A stretch of DNA of 64,000 nt from Billgrantia sulfidoxydans (GTDB lineage Bacteria > Pseudomonadota > Gammaproteobacteria > Pseudomonadales > Halomonadaceae). The notes beneath the pieces were generated by a model. That model was not told the DNA's origin, searched no databases, and worked only from the letters and a program-made list of their open reading frames with translations. Within the stretch, counting starts at the first letter, position 1. Each line of letters begins with the position of its first letter. The DNA lies in the NCBI RefSeq assembly GCF_017868775.1, contig NZ_CP053381.1, positions 496,001-560,000 of the forward strand, written 5' to 3'. Below, piece by piece: positions 11,279 through 23,880 of the stretch. The translations under genes were made by a program, and so were the position numbers.

Positions 11279-12304
11279 ATGAGTGCAGCTTCCCAGAAGA
11301 CACGCGTTCTCACCGGCATCACCACCACCGGCACGCCCCACCTGGGCAACTACGTCGGCGCCATCAAGCCGGCCATCGCCGCGAGCCAGGACCCCAGCGT
11401 GCAGTCCTACTACTTCCTCGCCGACCTGCATGCGCTGATCAAGTGCCAGGATCCACGCCGGGTGCAGGAGTCGCGCCTGGAGATCGCCGCCACCTGGCTG
11501 GCGCTGGGGCTCGACACCGACAACGCCATCTTCTACCGCCAGTCGGACATTCCCGAGATCCCCGAGCTGACCTGGATGCTGTCGTGCGTCTGCGCCAAGG
11601 GCCTGATGAACCGCGCCCACGCCTACAAGGCGGCAGTGGCCGAGAACGAGGCCGCCGGCAACCAGGACCCCGACAAAGGCATCACCATGGGGCTATTCGG
11701 CTACCCGGTGCTGATGGCTGCCGACATCCTCATGTTCAACGCCAACAAGGTGCCGGTGGGTCGCGACCAGATCCAGCACATCGAGATGGCCCGCGACATG
11801 GGTGGGCGCTTCAATCACCTCTACAAGGGCGAATTCTTCACTCTGCCCGAAGCGGTGGTGGACGACGAGGTGGCGGTGCTCGGCGGTCTCGACGGACGCA
11901 AGATGTCCAAGAGCTACAACAACACCATTCCGCTGTTCGTCTCCGAGAAGAAGCTGCTCAAGCTGGTGCGCAAGATCAAGACCAACTCGCTGGAGCCCGG
12001 CGAGCCCAAGGACCCCGAAGGTTGCACCCTGTTCCAGATCTACGCCGCCTTCGCCACACGTGAGGAGCGCGAGGCGATGCGCCGCGAGTACGCGAACGGC
12101 ATCGGCTGGGGCGAGGTCAAGAATCGCCTGTTCGAACACCTCAACGCGCAGCTGCGCGAGCCCCGTGAGCGCTATGTGGCGCTCATGGAGGACCCCGGGC
12201 ACATCGAAAGCGTGCTGCTCAAGGGCGCTGAGCGCGCCCGCGCCGAGGCCGCACCGTTCATGGACAAACTGCGTCATGCCGTGGGGCTGGGCCGTTTCGT
12301 CTGA
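11279..12304 (+). CDS. trpS: Tryptophan-tRNA ligase
   Basis: TrpS charges tRNA-Trp with tryptophan using ATP. The 341-residue class I synthetase has the HIGH-type motif TGTPHLGN (17-24), the tryptophan-pocket helix segment ADILMFNANKVPVGRDQIQH, and KMSKS (208-212). The length and the GLFGYPVLMAADI region fit a full catalytic enzyme. The ATG at 11279 follows a purine-rich upstream segment. It stands alone between ald and a transporter gene and is followed by a 10-bp hairpin. Confidence 0.96.
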   Translation: MSAASQKTRVLTGITTTGTPHLGNYVGAIKPAIAASQDPSVQSYYFLADLHALIKCQDPRRVQESRLEIAATWLALGLDTDNAIFYRQSDIPEIPELTWMLSCVCAKGLMNRAHAYKAAVAENEAAGNQDPDKGITMGLFGYPVLMAADILMFNANKVPVGRDQIQHIEMARDMGGRFNHLYKGEFFTLPEAVVDDEVAVLGGLDGRKMSKSYNNTIPLFVSEKKLLKLVRKIKTNSLEPGEPKDPEGCTLFQIYAAFATREEREAMRREYANGIGWGEVKNRLFEHLNAQLREPRERYVALMEDPGHIESVLLKGAERARAEAAPFMDKLRHAVGLGRFV

Positions 12305-12321
12305 TCGGCCTCAGCCTCCGT

Positions 12322-12346
12322 ACAGGGCGCCCCTGCGGCGCCCTGT
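12322..12346 (+). terminator. Hairpin after trpS
   Basis: A perfect 10-bp stem (12322-12331 with 12337-12346) and a 5-nt loop lie 17 bp past the trpS stop. There is no T-run, so it may be a weak or Rho-assisted terminator. Confidence 0.55.
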
Positions 12347-12421
12347 CTCGTTGCGGCGGCCGGTTGGCGCGCATTGGCGAAACTTGCCACGCTGCATGAG
12401 AGAGTCGAGAGGAGAAGTCTC

Positions 12422-13627
12422 ATGGTCACTGCGGTAGAGGCGGTACAACCGCGCCGGATCTCCCTGCTGCTGGGCGCGTTGGTAATGACGGGCGCGCTGC
12501 TGGTTGGACTGGCCTTCGGCGCGCGCCTGGGCCTGCTGATGATCGTCGGGGCGCTGCTCGGGGTTTCCCTCTACCACGCCGCCTTCGGCTTCACCGCCGC
12601 CTGGCGGGTCTTCATCAGCGAGCGCCGCGGGCGTGGGCTGCGCGCCCAGATGGTGATGCTGGCCATCGCCGTGGTGCTGTTCTTCCCCGCACTGGGTGCG
12701 GGTACGCTCTGGGGCCAGAGCGTGTCCGGTTTCGTGGCGCCGATCGGGGTTTCGGTGGTGGTGGGCGCGTTCCTGTTCGGCATCGGCATGCAGCTCGGCG
12801 GCGGCTGCGCCTCGGGTACGCTGTTCACCGCCGGCGGCGGCAACGCCCGCATGGCGATCACGCTGCTCTTCTTCATCGTCGGCTCGCTGATCGGCACCGC
12901 CCACTTCGCCTGGTGGATGGATCTACCGGCCCTCGAGCCGGTGTCGCTGGTGGCTACCTTCGGCGCAGGCGGCGGCATCGCCGTGAGCCTGGCGCTGTTC
13001 GGCGCCATTGCCGTGCTCACGGTACTGCTGGAGAAGCACCGCCATGGCCGTCTGGAGGAGGCGCCGCGGGCCAACTTCAGCCAGGGACGCTGGTTCACCG
13101 GGCCCTGGCCGCTGCTGTTCGGCGCGGTGGCGCTGGCGCTGCTCAACTTCACCACCCTGGCGCTGGCCGGCCGCCCCTGGGGCATTACCTCGGCCTTCGC
13201 CCTGTGGGGTGCCAAGGCATACGAATTCATCGGCGGTGACGTCAGCCAGTGGGCCTACTGGCAGAGCCCGGGCAACGCCGCGGCGCTCGAGGCCAGCGTG
13301 TGGAGCGACATCACCACGGTGATGAACGTGGGCATCATCCTTGGCGCCATGGTCGCTGCCACCCTGGCCGGGCGCTTCGCCCCGACCCTGCGCATCCCGC
13401 TGGGCTCGGTGATGGCGGCGATCATCGGCGGCCTGATGCTGGGCTACGGGGCCAGGCTGGCGTTCGGCTGCAACATCGGTGCCTACTTCAGCGGCATTGC
13501 CTCGGGCAGCCTGCACGGCTGGGTGTGGCTGGTGGCGGGCTTCGCCGGCAACATGCTCGGCGTGCGGCTGCGCCCGTGGTTTTTCGATCGTCCGCCCAGC
13601 AACAGGACACGCGCCAAGGTCAGCTGA
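12422..13627 (+). CDS. YeeE/YedE family membrane transporter (probable thiosulfate/sulfur-compound uptake)
   Basis: A 401-residue polytopic protein with about 9-10 hydrophobic helices spread along the chain. Two cysteine-bearing glycine motifs mark the YeeE/YedE (TsuA-like) fold: GIGMQLGGGCASGTLF in the first half and GYGARLAFGCNIGAYFSG in the second, consistent with an internally duplicated channel. In TsuA these cysteines relay thiosulfate through hydrogen bonds, so uptake of thiosulfate or another sulfur compound is likely (family inference). The ATG at 12422 is preferred because AGAGGAGAA lies 6-14 nt before it. Confidence 0.82.
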   Translation: MVTAVEAVQPRRISLLLGALVMTGALLVGLAFGARLGLLMIVGALLGVSLYHAAFGFTAAWRVFISERRGRGLRAQMVMLAIAVVLFFPALGAGTLWGQSVSGFVAPIGVSVVVGAFLFGIGMQLGGGCASGTLFTAGGGNARMAITLLFFIVGSLIGTAHFAWWMDLPALEPVSLVATFGAGGGIAVSLALFGAIAVLTVLLEKHRHGRLEEAPRANFSQGRWFTGPWPLLFGAVALALLNFTTLALAGRPWGITSAFALWGAKAYEFIGGDVSQWAYWQSPGNAAALEASVWSDITTVMNVGIILGAMVAATLAGRFAPTLRIPLGSVMAAIIGGLMLGYGARLAFGCNIGAYFSGIASGSLHGWVWLVAGFAGNMLGVRLRPWFFDRPPSNRTRAKVS

Positions 13628-13657
13628 TGCGCCACGATGGCAGAGGCGTGGTAGAGT

Positions 13658-13673
13658 TGGCGCCAAGGCGCCA
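13658..13673. repeat. Perfect 7-bp inverted repeat upstream of maeA
   Basis: TGGCGCC (13658-13664) and GGCGCCA (13667-13673) are separated by two bases, midway between the transporter gene and maeA. It could be an operator or the end of the transporter transcript; nothing in the sequence decides between these. Confidence 0.4.
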
Positions 13674-13719
13674 GTAGAGCGCCTACGGCCCGGTTCCAGT
13701 CACCGTATCGAGACAAGAG

Positions 13720-15396
13720 ATGCCCGAAAGCAAACGTCCACTTTACATTCCCTACGCTGGCCCTCCGCTGCTCGAGATGCCGCTGCTCAACAAGGGCAGC
13801 GCCTTCACCCGCGAGGAGCGGCTCGAGTTCAACCTGGTCGGCCTGCTGCCGCAGAACGTGGAATCGATCGAGGAGCAGGCCGAACGCGCCTATCGCCAGT
13901 ACCAGCAGTGCCACAGCGACCTTGAGCGGCACATCCACCTGCGGGCGATCCAGGACGACAACGAGACCCTCTACTACCACCTGGTGATGCAGCACCTCGA
14001 GGAGATGCTGCCGATCATCTACACCCCCACGGTGGGCCAGGCCTGCGAGGAGTTCTCCAACATCTACCGCAGCCACCGGGGCCTGTTCGTCAGCTACCCC
14101 GACCGCGAGCGTATGGACGACATCCTGCGCAGTGCCACCAAGGACCGGGTCAAGGTGATCGTGGTGACCGACGGCGAGCGTATCCTCGGCCTCGGCGACC
14201 AGGGCATCGGCGGCATGGGCATTCCCATCGGCAAGCTGGCGCTGTATACCGCCTGCGGCGGCATCAGCCCCGCCTATACGCTGCCGATCACCCTCGACGT
14301 GGGCACCAACAACCAGACCCTGCTCGACGATCCGATGTACATGGGCTGGCGGCATCCGCGTATCTCCCAGGAGGAGTACGACGCCTTCGTCGACGAGTTC
14401 ATCGCCGCGGTGAAACGCCGCTGGCCCAACGTGCTGCTCCAATTCGAGGATTTCGCCCAGGCCAACGCCGTGCCGCTGCTGGAGCGCTATCGCGATCAGC
14501 TGTGCTGCTTCAACGACGACGTGCAGGGCACCGCTGCCGTGGCCGTGGGCACCCTGATGGCGGCCTGCCAGGCCCGCGACGAGACCATCGCCGACCAGCG
14601 CGTGGTGTTCGTCGGTGCCGGTTCCGCCGGCTGCGGCATCGCCGAGCAGGTGGTGGTGGCGATGCAGGCGGAGGGGCTCTCCGAGAAGGAGGCGCGGCGG
14701 CGCGTCTTCATGGTCGACCGCGATGGCCTGGTGACCTCGGACCAGCCGTGGCTGCGCGACTTCCAGCGGCGCCTGGCGCACGACCCGGAACTGGTCGCGG
14801 CGTGGCAGGATCAATCCCTGCTCGAGGTGGCGCGCCATATCAAGCCCACGGTGCTGATCGGCGTCTCGGGCCAGCCGGGACTGTTCTCCGAGGAGGTGGT
14901 CCGCGCCATGCACGCCGGCTGCGAGCGCCCGGTGATCATGCCGCTCTCCAACCCCACCTCGCGCGCCGAGGCCACGCCCGCGGACGTGATCGAGTGGACC
15001 GACGGTCAGGCGCTGGTGGCCACCGGCAGCCCCTTCATGCCGGTGGTGCACGATGGCAAGACCTATCCCATCGCTCAGTGCAACAACGCCTACATCTTCC
15101 CCGGCATCGGTCTCGGCGTGGTCGCCAGCGGTGCCAAGCGAATCACCGACACCATGCTGATGACCGCGTCCCGGGCGCTGGCTCGCGAGGCGCCGCTGGT
15201 CAAGGAGGGTGAAGGGGCGCTGCTGCCGCCGCTGTCGCATATCCGCGAACTCTCCAAGGCGATCGCCTTCGAGGTCGCTGCCCAGGCCCAGCAGGAGGGC
15301 GTGGCACTGCGTACCGACGGCATCAAGTTGCGCGAGGCGATAGAGCGCAGCAGCTGGACGCCGGAGTATCGCAGCTATCGGCGCCGCTCGTTCTAG
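13720..15396 (+). CDS. maeA: NAD-dependent malic enzyme
   Basis: Oxidatively decarboxylates malate to pyruvate, feeding gluconeogenic metabolism. The 558-residue protein is close to E. coli MaeA (565). It has the N-terminal malic domain with [13 protein letters not shown] and RGLFVSY, the catalytic lysine segment [15 protein letters not shown], the metal-binding FEDF and [11 protein letters not shown], and the NAD-binding [12 protein letters not shown]. The large MaeA/SfcA subfamily is normally NAD-dependent. It converges with acnA; both genes use the two-way terminator between them. Confidence 0.94.
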   Translation: MPESKRPLYIPYAGPPLLEMPLLNKGSAFTREERLEFNLVGLLPQNVESIEEQAERAYRQYQQCHSDLERHIHLRAIQDDNETLYYHLVMQHLEEMLPIIYTPTVGQACEEFSNIYRSHRGLFVSYPDRERMDDILRSATKDRVKVIVVTDGERILGLGDQGIGGMGIPIGKLALYTACGGISPAYTLPITLDVGTNNQTLLDDPMYMGWRHPRISQEEYDAFVDEFIAAVKRRWPNVLLQFEDFAQANAVPLLERYRDQLCCFNDDVQGTAAVAVGTLMAACQARDETIADQRVVFVGAGSAGCGIAEQVVVAMQAEGLSEKEARRRVFMVDRDGLVTSDQPWLRDFQRRLAHDPELVAAWQDQSLLEVARHIKPTVLIGVSGQPGLFSEEVVRAMHAGCERPVIMPLSNPTSRAEATPADVIEWTDGQALVATGSPFMPVVHDGKTYPIAQCNNAYIFPGIGLGVVASGAKRITDTMLMTASRALAREAPLVKEGEGALLPPLSHIRELSKAIAFEVAAQAQQEGVALRTDGIKLREAIERSSWTPEYRSYRRRSF

Positions 15397-15398
15397 GT

Positions 15399-15460
15399 GC
15401 AAGCTACGGGCTACGGGTCTCGAGCTGCGAGCAAGATGCAGCCCGCAACCCATAGCCCGA
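15399..15460. repeat. Dispersed intergenic repeat of tandem GCTACGGG/GCTGCGAG-like units
   Basis: Just after maeA comes a run of related short words (CAAGCTACGGGCTACGGG, then TCGAGCTGCGAGCAAG, then GCAGCCCGCAACCCATAGCC). They can partly pair (GGGCTACGGGT with ACCCATAGCCC). The pattern resembles short interspersed repeats between halomonad genes as I remember them. No other copy is in this window. Confidence 0.45.
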
Positions 15461-15463
15461 CAC

Positions 15464-15496
15464 AAAGAGGCCCCGCCGGCTGCCGACGGGGCCTTT
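15464..15496. terminator. Bidirectional intrinsic terminator between maeA and acnA
   Basis: An 8-bp GC stem (15468-15475 with 15487-15494) flanked by AAAG on one side and TTTC on the other lets the hairpin work on both strands. It sits in the gap between the convergent genes maeA and acnA. Confidence 0.8.
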
Positions 15497-15525
15497 CTCG
15501 TGTAGCGCAACAGGCAGGAAGGGGC

Positions 15526-18276
<2,751 letters not shown>

Positions 18277-18447
18277 GAAGGCCTCCTGTCACGATAGTGA
18301 ACGGTCCTTTTCTTTGCTCTCATGCTTAGCACATGGTCATGATAGGCCCCCCTTTCAAGCGCTGCCCAAGGTTTCTATGCTGAACGAAAACCGTTGCGTG
18401 GCGCTGCCGCCCCGGTAGGAGAGGGCGAGCGCCGGGAGTTTCCCGTC

Positions 18448-18657
18448 ATGCATGAAGAACAGCTCGATACTCATCCGGTCCACTGCCCCTACTGCAGCAT
18501 GCCTTTCGACCTGCCAGTCGACGTCTCGCAAGGCAGCCATCAGACGTGGGAAGACTGCCCCTACTGCTGTGCGCCGATCCAACTGCGGGTGGAAGTGTCG
18601 CCGATGACGGGAGAGCTCGATGCCCTGGTGCTGGGGCGCGACGACGAAGTCCTGTGA
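18448..18657 (+). CDS. CPXCG motif-containing cysteine-rich protein
   Basis: A 69-residue protein with two CPYC knuckles (Cys13/Cys16 and Cys37/Cys40, followed by an extra Cys41), the signature of the small Cys-rich CPXCG family. It probably binds one zinc or iron atom as a rubredoxin-like knuckle. Function is unknown. The start at 18448 is chosen because the protein then begins 12 residues before the first knuckle, as in relatives. It lies alone, 136 bp before trxB. Confidence 0.8.
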   Translation: MHEEQLDTHPVHCPYCSMPFDLPVDVSQGSHQTWEDCPYCCAPIQLRVEVSPMTGELDALVLGRDDEVL

Positions 18658-18695
18658 AGACACGGGCCGGGGCGACGCCCTCGGCATCGTAGGCT

Positions 18696-18703
18696 GGTAC
18701 AAT
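18696..18703 (+). promoter_or_regulatory. Extended -10 element upstream of trxB
   Basis: TGGTACAAT (TG-N plus TACAAT at 18698-18703) lies about 90 bp before trxB. No good -35 hexamer is visible at the expected distance, so this is a candidate only. Confidence 0.4.
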
Positions 18704-18754
18704 GGCGGCAACCCTATGCCCCGGCGGGTTGCCATGGCAGCGACCGGGACATGA

Positions 18755-19744
<990 letters not shown>

Positions 19745-19862
19745 AACGCGGCTACGCCGCTGCAGAGGGAAGAGCGGCGCTGCGCACCTGGAAGACAGAA
19801 GAGAAAACCTTGGGTCGAGGAGAGGTAGCCATGGGCTGGCTTTCCTCTTCTCCCTTCCTTCT

Positions 19863-20132
19863 TCAGTAATGCGGCGGCACTTCGTCCTGCGCTGACGGTG
19901 CCGCCATCTCCGAATCCTGTAGCGCCCGCTGCTGGTCGCGCAGCTTTTCCTGCATCAGGGCGTTGATCCGCTCGAGCTGCGCCAGGCGCCGCTCCTGGGC
20001 AGCCACCGCCTGGTCCAGCGTATCCAGCCAGTGTTCCTGATAGGCAATCCGGCTCTCCAGGGCTTCCAGTCGGGTGGCGAGCGCCTGGGAAAGGCTCATG
20101 CTAGAATCGTCGCGCTGCGTGTCGCTGTTCAT
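19863..20132 (-). CDS. slyX: SlyX family coiled-coil protein
   Basis: An 89-residue, mostly helical protein with heptad-like leucines (residues 13-75: LSQALATRLEALESRIAYQE, then QAVAAQERRLAQLERIN), ending in PPHY, a hallmark of SlyX. The biochemical role is not established. The start at ATG 20130-20132 is favoured over two other in-frame ATGs (20177 and 20099) because GAAGGTG lies 7 nt before it. It is divergent from the cold-shock-domain gene, whose start is 96 bp away. Confidence 0.85.
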   Translation of the reverse strand: MNSDTQRDDSSMSLSQALATRLEALESRIAYQEHWLDTLDQAVAAQERRLAQLERINALMQEKLRDQQRALQDSEMAAPSAQDEVPPHY

Positions 20133-20227
20133 CGTGACACCTTCATTGGTCGGCGGGGCCTCGGGTCGCGTCGTCATCGAACATCCTGTTTCTTCAATTC
20201 CCCATAACAAGTGAGCAATACGGATCC

Positions 20228-20692
20228 ATGAATCGCAAGGTCATCATTCGCTGTACGTTGGTCAGCCTGTTGCTGGCGCTGCCGGCGCCGTTGCTGATTG
20301 CCCTGTCCCTGGCCCTGGCCGATGTCGGCCTGCCCCAGCAGCTCCTGACCCTGCTGGAGCCCGGCGGCTATGCGGTGGGTTATGTCACCGTCTCCCTCGC
20401 CGTCTTCGTGCTGCTGCTCATCGCCACGCTGTCCACCCAGGCGCTGAACCCGCAGCTGGCGGTGCTCGCCGCCGTGGAGAACGACGATCGCGAGATCGGC
20501 GAGGTCAAGTGGTTCAACGTCAACAAGGGCTACGGTTTCATCAAGCGCGAGAGTGGCGAGGACGTCTTCGTCCACTTTCGCGCCATTCGCGGCCGCGGCC
20601 ATCGTACCCTGGCCGAGGGCCAGAAGGTGCGCTATCACGTGATCGAGAACGAGCGGGGATTGCAAGCCGACGACGTCACGGTCATCACTTGA
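20228..20692 (+). CDS. Membrane-anchored cold-shock-domain protein
   Basis: A 154-residue protein with two predicted membrane helices (about residues 7-32 and 48-70) followed by a cold-shock domain (about 88-152). The RNA-binding motifs are intact: RNP1 KGYGFIKR (100-107) and RNP2 VFVHF (113-117). The two helices would form a hairpin and leave the CSD in the cytoplasm, so it could tether nucleic acid at the membrane (inference). Free CspA-type proteins are about 70 residues; this one has more than twice that. Its 3' side abuts a long palindromic element. Confidence 0.85.
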   Translation: MNRKVIIRCTLVSLLLALPAPLLIALSLALADVGLPQQLLTLLEPGGYAVGYVTVSLAVFVLLLIATLSTQALNPQLAVLAAVENDDREIGEVKWFNVNKGYGFIKRESGEDVFVHFRAIRGRGHRTLAEGQKVRYHVIENERGLQADDVTVIT

Positions 20693-20711
20693 GCGAAGCG
20701 CCTGCGCTCGA

Positions 20712-20794
20712 CCAGGCGTTGTTGGAATTGCAGCGCGAGAGGCTCATTTACTAAAGTAAACTCCGCTCTCTCGCTGCAATCCCGCCTAGCCTGG
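20712..20794. repeat. Long interrupted palindrome (REP-like element)
   Basis: Nested inverted segments share one centre near 20753: TTTACT-AA-AGTAAA (20747-20760), GAGAG/CTCTC, ATTGCAGCG (20727-20735)/CGCTGCAAT (20772-20780), and outer CCAGGC/GCCTGG (20712-20717, 20789-20794). The transcript would fold into one long hairpin. It lies between two convergent genes, so it could terminate or protect both mRNAs. Confidence 0.7.
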
Positions 20795-20840
20795 CCATCA
20801 CTCGGCAGCTTCTCGCATCGAGTCTCACTCTAACCAACCC

Positions 20841-20874
20841 ATCGCCCTGCATGTTTCAGAACATGCGGGGCGAT
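20841..20874 (-). terminator. 15-bp hairpin after the 20886-21293 gene
   Basis: Arms 20841-20855 and 20860-20874 pair over 15 bp (one G-T wobble) around a TCAG loop. It lies 11 bp beyond the stop of the minus-strand gene. The T-rich tail on the minus strand is weak. Confidence 0.65.
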
Positions 20875-20885
20875 GTCGTTTCGAG

Positions 20886-21293
20886 TCACTGGCCGGAGTC
20901 GGGCCAGTCGATGGCATTTTCGCTGCCGTCGGGCAGCACCTGCCAGAAGCGGTCGGGGTCGTCGCCGGGCTGCCAGCCGCCCAGCGAGCAGCGTACCTCG
21001 CAGCCGAGCCGTGCAGCGGCGTCGCGGGCGCAGTCGCAGTCTCTCAACCACGGCGTGTGCGAGCTGTCGAACCACAGGCTGGCGAAGCCGTCGGCGGCCT
21101 TCTCGACCAGCAGCACCGGGATCTCGTGCCCGGCGTGATGGCCGCGGGTCTGCCACTTGCCGCGCCCGGCACCGCGCAGCGGGGCGGCATCCAGCGTCTC
21201 GCCGAGCCAGGCATCGATCGCTCCCGGCTGAGGGTGGCGCAGGTAGATCTCGATGTCCGGGTAGCGCATGTGGCTGTCGTGCGGGTGTGGCAT
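20886..21293 (-). CDS. Conserved hypothetical protein at the end of the dap cluster
   Basis: A 135-residue soluble protein I cannot assign to a named family. It is rich in Trp, Asp and Cys in its second half (WLRDCDCARDAAARLGCEVR, then SLGGWQPGDDPDRFWQVLPD), with no signal peptide or membrane segment. It follows dapE by 20 bp on the same strand, so it is probably cotranscribed with dapD-dapE. The start at ATG 21291-21293 has AGAGGG about 7 nt upstream; a second ATG eight codons later is possible. Codon usage and composition match the neighbours, so it looks like a real resident gene. Confidence 0.75.
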   Translation of the reverse strand: MPHPHDSHMRYPDIEIYLRHPQPGAIDAWLGETLDAAPLRGAGRGKWQTRGHHAGHEIPVLLVEKAADGFASLWFDSSHTPWLRDCDCARDAAARLGCEVRCSLGGWQPGDDPDRFWQVLPDGSENAIDWPDSGQ

Positions 21294-21313
21294 GGTGAAC
21301 CCTCTTGGCGCGG

Positions 21314-22486
21314 TCAGGGCCGGGCGGTGCCGTTGACGAAGAGCCTGGCCAGGATCGTTTCGTAGATCCGGCTCAGGTCGTCGAGGTCGGCGGCGCGAAC
21401 GTGCTCGTTGGTCTGGTGAATGGTGGCATTGCGTGGCCCCAGTTCCACCACCTGGCTGCCCAGCGTGGCGATGAAACGCCCATCCGAGGTACCACCGCTG
21501 GTCGAGAGCCGCGGGCGGCGGCCGAGCACGCTTTCCACGCCGTGCAGGGCGGCGTCCACCAGTTCGCCCTCGGCGGTGAGGAACGGTTCGCCGTTGAGCG
21601 TCCAGTCGAGCTGGTACTCGAGGCCGTGGGCATCGAGGATCGCCTCGGTGCGTGAGCGCAGCTGCTCATGGGTCACTTCGGTGGAGAAACGGAAGTTGAA
21701 CACCGCCTCCACCTCGCCGGGGATCACGTTGGTGGCCCCGGTGCCGGCACGCAGATTGGAGATCTGGAAGCTGGTGGCCGGGAAGAAGTCGTTGCCGCCG
21801 TCCCAGTGCTCGTGCACCAGCGCGTCGAGTGCCGGCATGACCTGGTGGATGGGGTTGCGCGCCAGGTGCGGGTAGGCCACGTGGCCCTGGATGCCGCGTA
21901 CGTGCAGCACGCCGCCGAGCGAGCCGCGGCGGCCGTTCTTGATCACGTCGCCTAGCACGTCGGTGGAGGAGGGCTCGCCGACGATGCAGTAGTCGAGCCG
22001 CTCGTGGCGTTCACGCAGGTGTTCGACCACGGCCCGGGTGCCATCCACCGCGGGGCCCTCCTCGTCGGAGGTGATCAGGAAGGCAATGCGGCCGTGGTGA
22101 TCGGGGTGGGCGGTCACGAAGCGCTCCACCGCGGTGACCATCGCTGCCAGGCTGCCCTTCATGTCGGCCGAGCCGCGGCCGCGCAGCATGCCGGCCTCGT
22201 CGATGACGGGTTCGAAGGGAGGCGTGTCCCAGTGGGTGTGGGGGCCGCTCGGCACCACGTCGGTATGGCCGGCGAAGGCCAGTACCGGGCCGTGATGGCC
22301 ATGGGTCGCCCAGAAGTTCTCCACGTCGCCGAAGGGCAGGCGTTCGACCTGGAAGCCCAACCGCTCCAGGCGCTCGATCATCAGCGCCTGGCAGCCGAGG
22401 TCGTCGGGCGTGACCGAGGGGCGGCGAATCAGCTCGAAGGCGAGCTGCAGGGTCGCGGAGAGCCCCTGTGGATCAGTCGTTGGCAT
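21314..22486 (-). CDS. dapE: Succinyl-diaminopimelate desuccinylase
   Basis: Zinc hydrolase that removes succinate from N-succinyl-LL-diaminopimelate in the lysine/peptidoglycan pathway. The 390-residue M20 peptidase-fold protein has the first metal motif [12 protein letters not shown], the bridging aspartate in [10 protein letters not shown], the catalytic acid pair [20 protein letters not shown], and the C-terminal [11 protein letters not shown]. Its start overlaps the end of dapD by 14 bp, so translation is coupled. The pathway partners dapD and dapC lie immediately upstream. Confidence 0.96.
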   Translation of the reverse strand: MPTTDPQGLSATLQLAFELIRRPSVTPDDLGCQALMIERLERLGFQVERLPFGDVENFWATHGHHGPVLAFAGHTDVVPSGPHTHWDTPPFEPVIDEAGMLRGRGSADMKGSLAAMVTAVERFVTAHPDHHGRIAFLITSDEEGPAVDGTRAVVEHLRERHERLDYCIVGEPSSTDVLGDVIKNGRRGSLGGVLHVRGIQGHVAYPHLARNPIHQVMPALDALVHEHWDGGNDFFPATSFQISNLRAGTGATNVIPGEVEAVFNFRFSTEVTHEQLRSRTEAILDAHGLEYQLDWTLNGEPFLTAEGELVDAALHGVESVLGRRPRLSTSGGTSDGRFIATLGSQVVELGPRNATIHQTNEHVRAADLDDLSRIYETILARLFVNGTARP

Positions 22487-23498
22487 GCAGGGCCTCGTTG
22501 AGCGCGATGGCGCTCTTGTTGGTCAGGCACTCGATGCGACCGTTCTGCGAATTGCGCCGCAGCAGCAGGTCGCTCTGGCCGGCCAGTTCGCGCGCCGCCA
22601 CGGTCTTGACCTCCTGGCCCTGGTCGTCGAGCAGGGTGACCTTGGCGCCGGCGGTGATGTAGAGCCCGGCCTCCACGGTGCAGCGGTCGCCCAGCGGAAT
22701 GCCGATGCCGGCATTGGCGCCGATCAGGCAGCCCTCGCCCACCTTGATGACGATGTTGCCGCCGCCGGAGAGGGTGCCCATGGTGGAACAGCCACCGCCC
22801 AGGTCGGAGCCCCGGCCCACCATCACGCCGGCGGAGATGCGGCCCTCGATCATGCCCGGGCCCTCGGTGCCGGCGTTGAAGTTGACGAAGCCCTCATGCA
22901 TGACGGTGGTGCCTTCGCCCAGGTAGGCGCCCAGGCGCACCCGCGCGGTGTCGGCGATGCGCACGCCGCTCGGCACCACGTAGTCGGTCATCTTGGGGAA
23001 CTTGTCGACGCAGTCCACCGACAGGGCGCGGCCCTCCAGGCGCGCCTTGAGGCGACGGGCGGGCAGCTCCTCGATGTCGATCGGGCCCTCGCTGCTCCAG
23101 GCCACGTTGCGCAGCAGACCGAACATGCCGGTGAGGTCGACGCCGTGCGGCTTGACCAGGCGGTGCGACAGCAGGTGCAGCTTGAGATAGACCTCGGGGG
23201 CGCTCTGCGGCGGCAGGTCGCTGTCGAGGAAGGTGGCGACCAGCGGACGCTGGCTGGCGGCCAGTGCCTCGGCCAGCTCGGCCTGGGCCACGTGACCCGC
23301 CGCCCTGAGTGCCTCGGCCAGCGTGGCGCAGTGCTCCGGCAGGAAGCTGACGGCGCCGTTGCCGGTGGGAACGTCGAGCACCTTGCCCACGGCCTCCACC
23401 AGGCTGGCATCCGGCTTGAGCAGCGGCGCCGGATAGTAGATCTCCAGCCAGTCGCCCTGGGTGTTCTGGGTGCCGATTCCGAAGGCAAAACTCAGCAT
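22473..23498 (-). CDS. dapD: 2,3,4,5-tetrahydropyridine-2,6-dicarboxylate N-succinyltransferase
   Basis: Transfers succinyl from succinyl-CoA to tetrahydrodipicolinate. The 341-residue protein is the longer Pseudomonas-type DapD (E. coli 274). Residues from about 175 on form a left-handed beta-helix of hexapeptide repeats ([20 protein letters not shown], then [18 protein letters not shown], then [20 protein letters not shown]). The start is ATG 23496-23498; the open frame runs further upstream, but that part overlaps the preceding gene's stop region. It overlaps dapE by 14 bp and follows the Spx-like gene by 34 bp. Confidence 0.94.
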   Translation of the reverse strand: MLSFAFGIGTQNTQGDWLEIYYPAPLLKPDASLVEAVGKVLDVPTGNGAVSFLPEHCATLAEALRAAGHVAQAELAEALAASQRPLVATFLDSDLPPQSAPEVYLKLHLLSHRLVKPHGVDLTGMFGLLRNVAWSSEGPIDIEELPARRLKARLEGRALSVDCVDKFPKMTDYVVPSGVRIADTARVRLGAYLGEGTTVMHEGFVNFNAGTEGPGMIEGRISAGVMVGRGSDLGGGCSTMGTLSGGGNIVIKVGEGCLIGANAGIGIPLGDRCTVEAGLYITAGAKVTLLDDQGQEVKTVAARELAGQSDLLLRRNSQNGRIECLTNKSAIALNEALHAND

Positions 23499-23532
23499 GG
23501 GGGTGTCCTCACGTCTTGAAGGGGGATGGGCC

Positions 23533-23880
23533 TCAGCCCTTGAGATCGTCGTAGTCGCCGTCGCGGTAGCCGACGCGTATTTCGTCACCGGTATCGAGCA
23601 ACGGCCGCTTGAGCAGGGTGGGGTGGGCCATGAGCAATGCACGCACCTTGTTGGCGTCGAGGTCCTGCTTGTCCTCCTCGGGCAGGTTGCGCCAGGTGGT
23701 GCTGCGCCGGTTGATGGCCTCCATCACGGGGACCCGGGCGAGGATGTGCTCGAGCAGCGCGGCGGAGAGGCCGTCCTCGCGCAGGTCGTGGACCTGATAG
23801 GGCAGGCCCTTCGCGTCCAGGGCCTGGCGCGCCTTGCGGCAGGTGTCGCAGTTCTTGATCACGAAGAGGGTCGCCATCAT
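23533..23880 (-). CDS. ArsC/Spx/YffB family thioredoxin-fold protein
   Basis: A 115-residue protein with the ArsC-like thioredoxin fold: KNCDTCRKARQALDAKGL carries the cysteine pair near the N-terminus, and RVPVMEAINRRSTTWR and the C-terminal KRPLLDTGDEIRVGY fit the YffB subgroup. YffB-type proteins are often found beside dapE and dapD and may act as glutathione-dependent thiol reductases; arsenate reduction is not implied. Its ATG overlaps the dapC stop (ATGA), and a second ATG follows at once, so the start may be 23880 or 23877. Confidence 0.85.
   Translation of the reverse strand: MMATLFVIKNCDTCRKARQALDAKGLPYQVHDLREDGLSAALLEHILARVPVMEAINRRSTTWRNLPEEDKQDLDANKVRALLMAHPTLLKRPLLDTGDEIRVGYRDGDYDDLKG

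Noticed and set aside
13483..15510. Minus-strand open frame of about 675 codons opposite maeA
   Set aside because: Antisense shadow; maeA has all catalytic motifs in its own frame.
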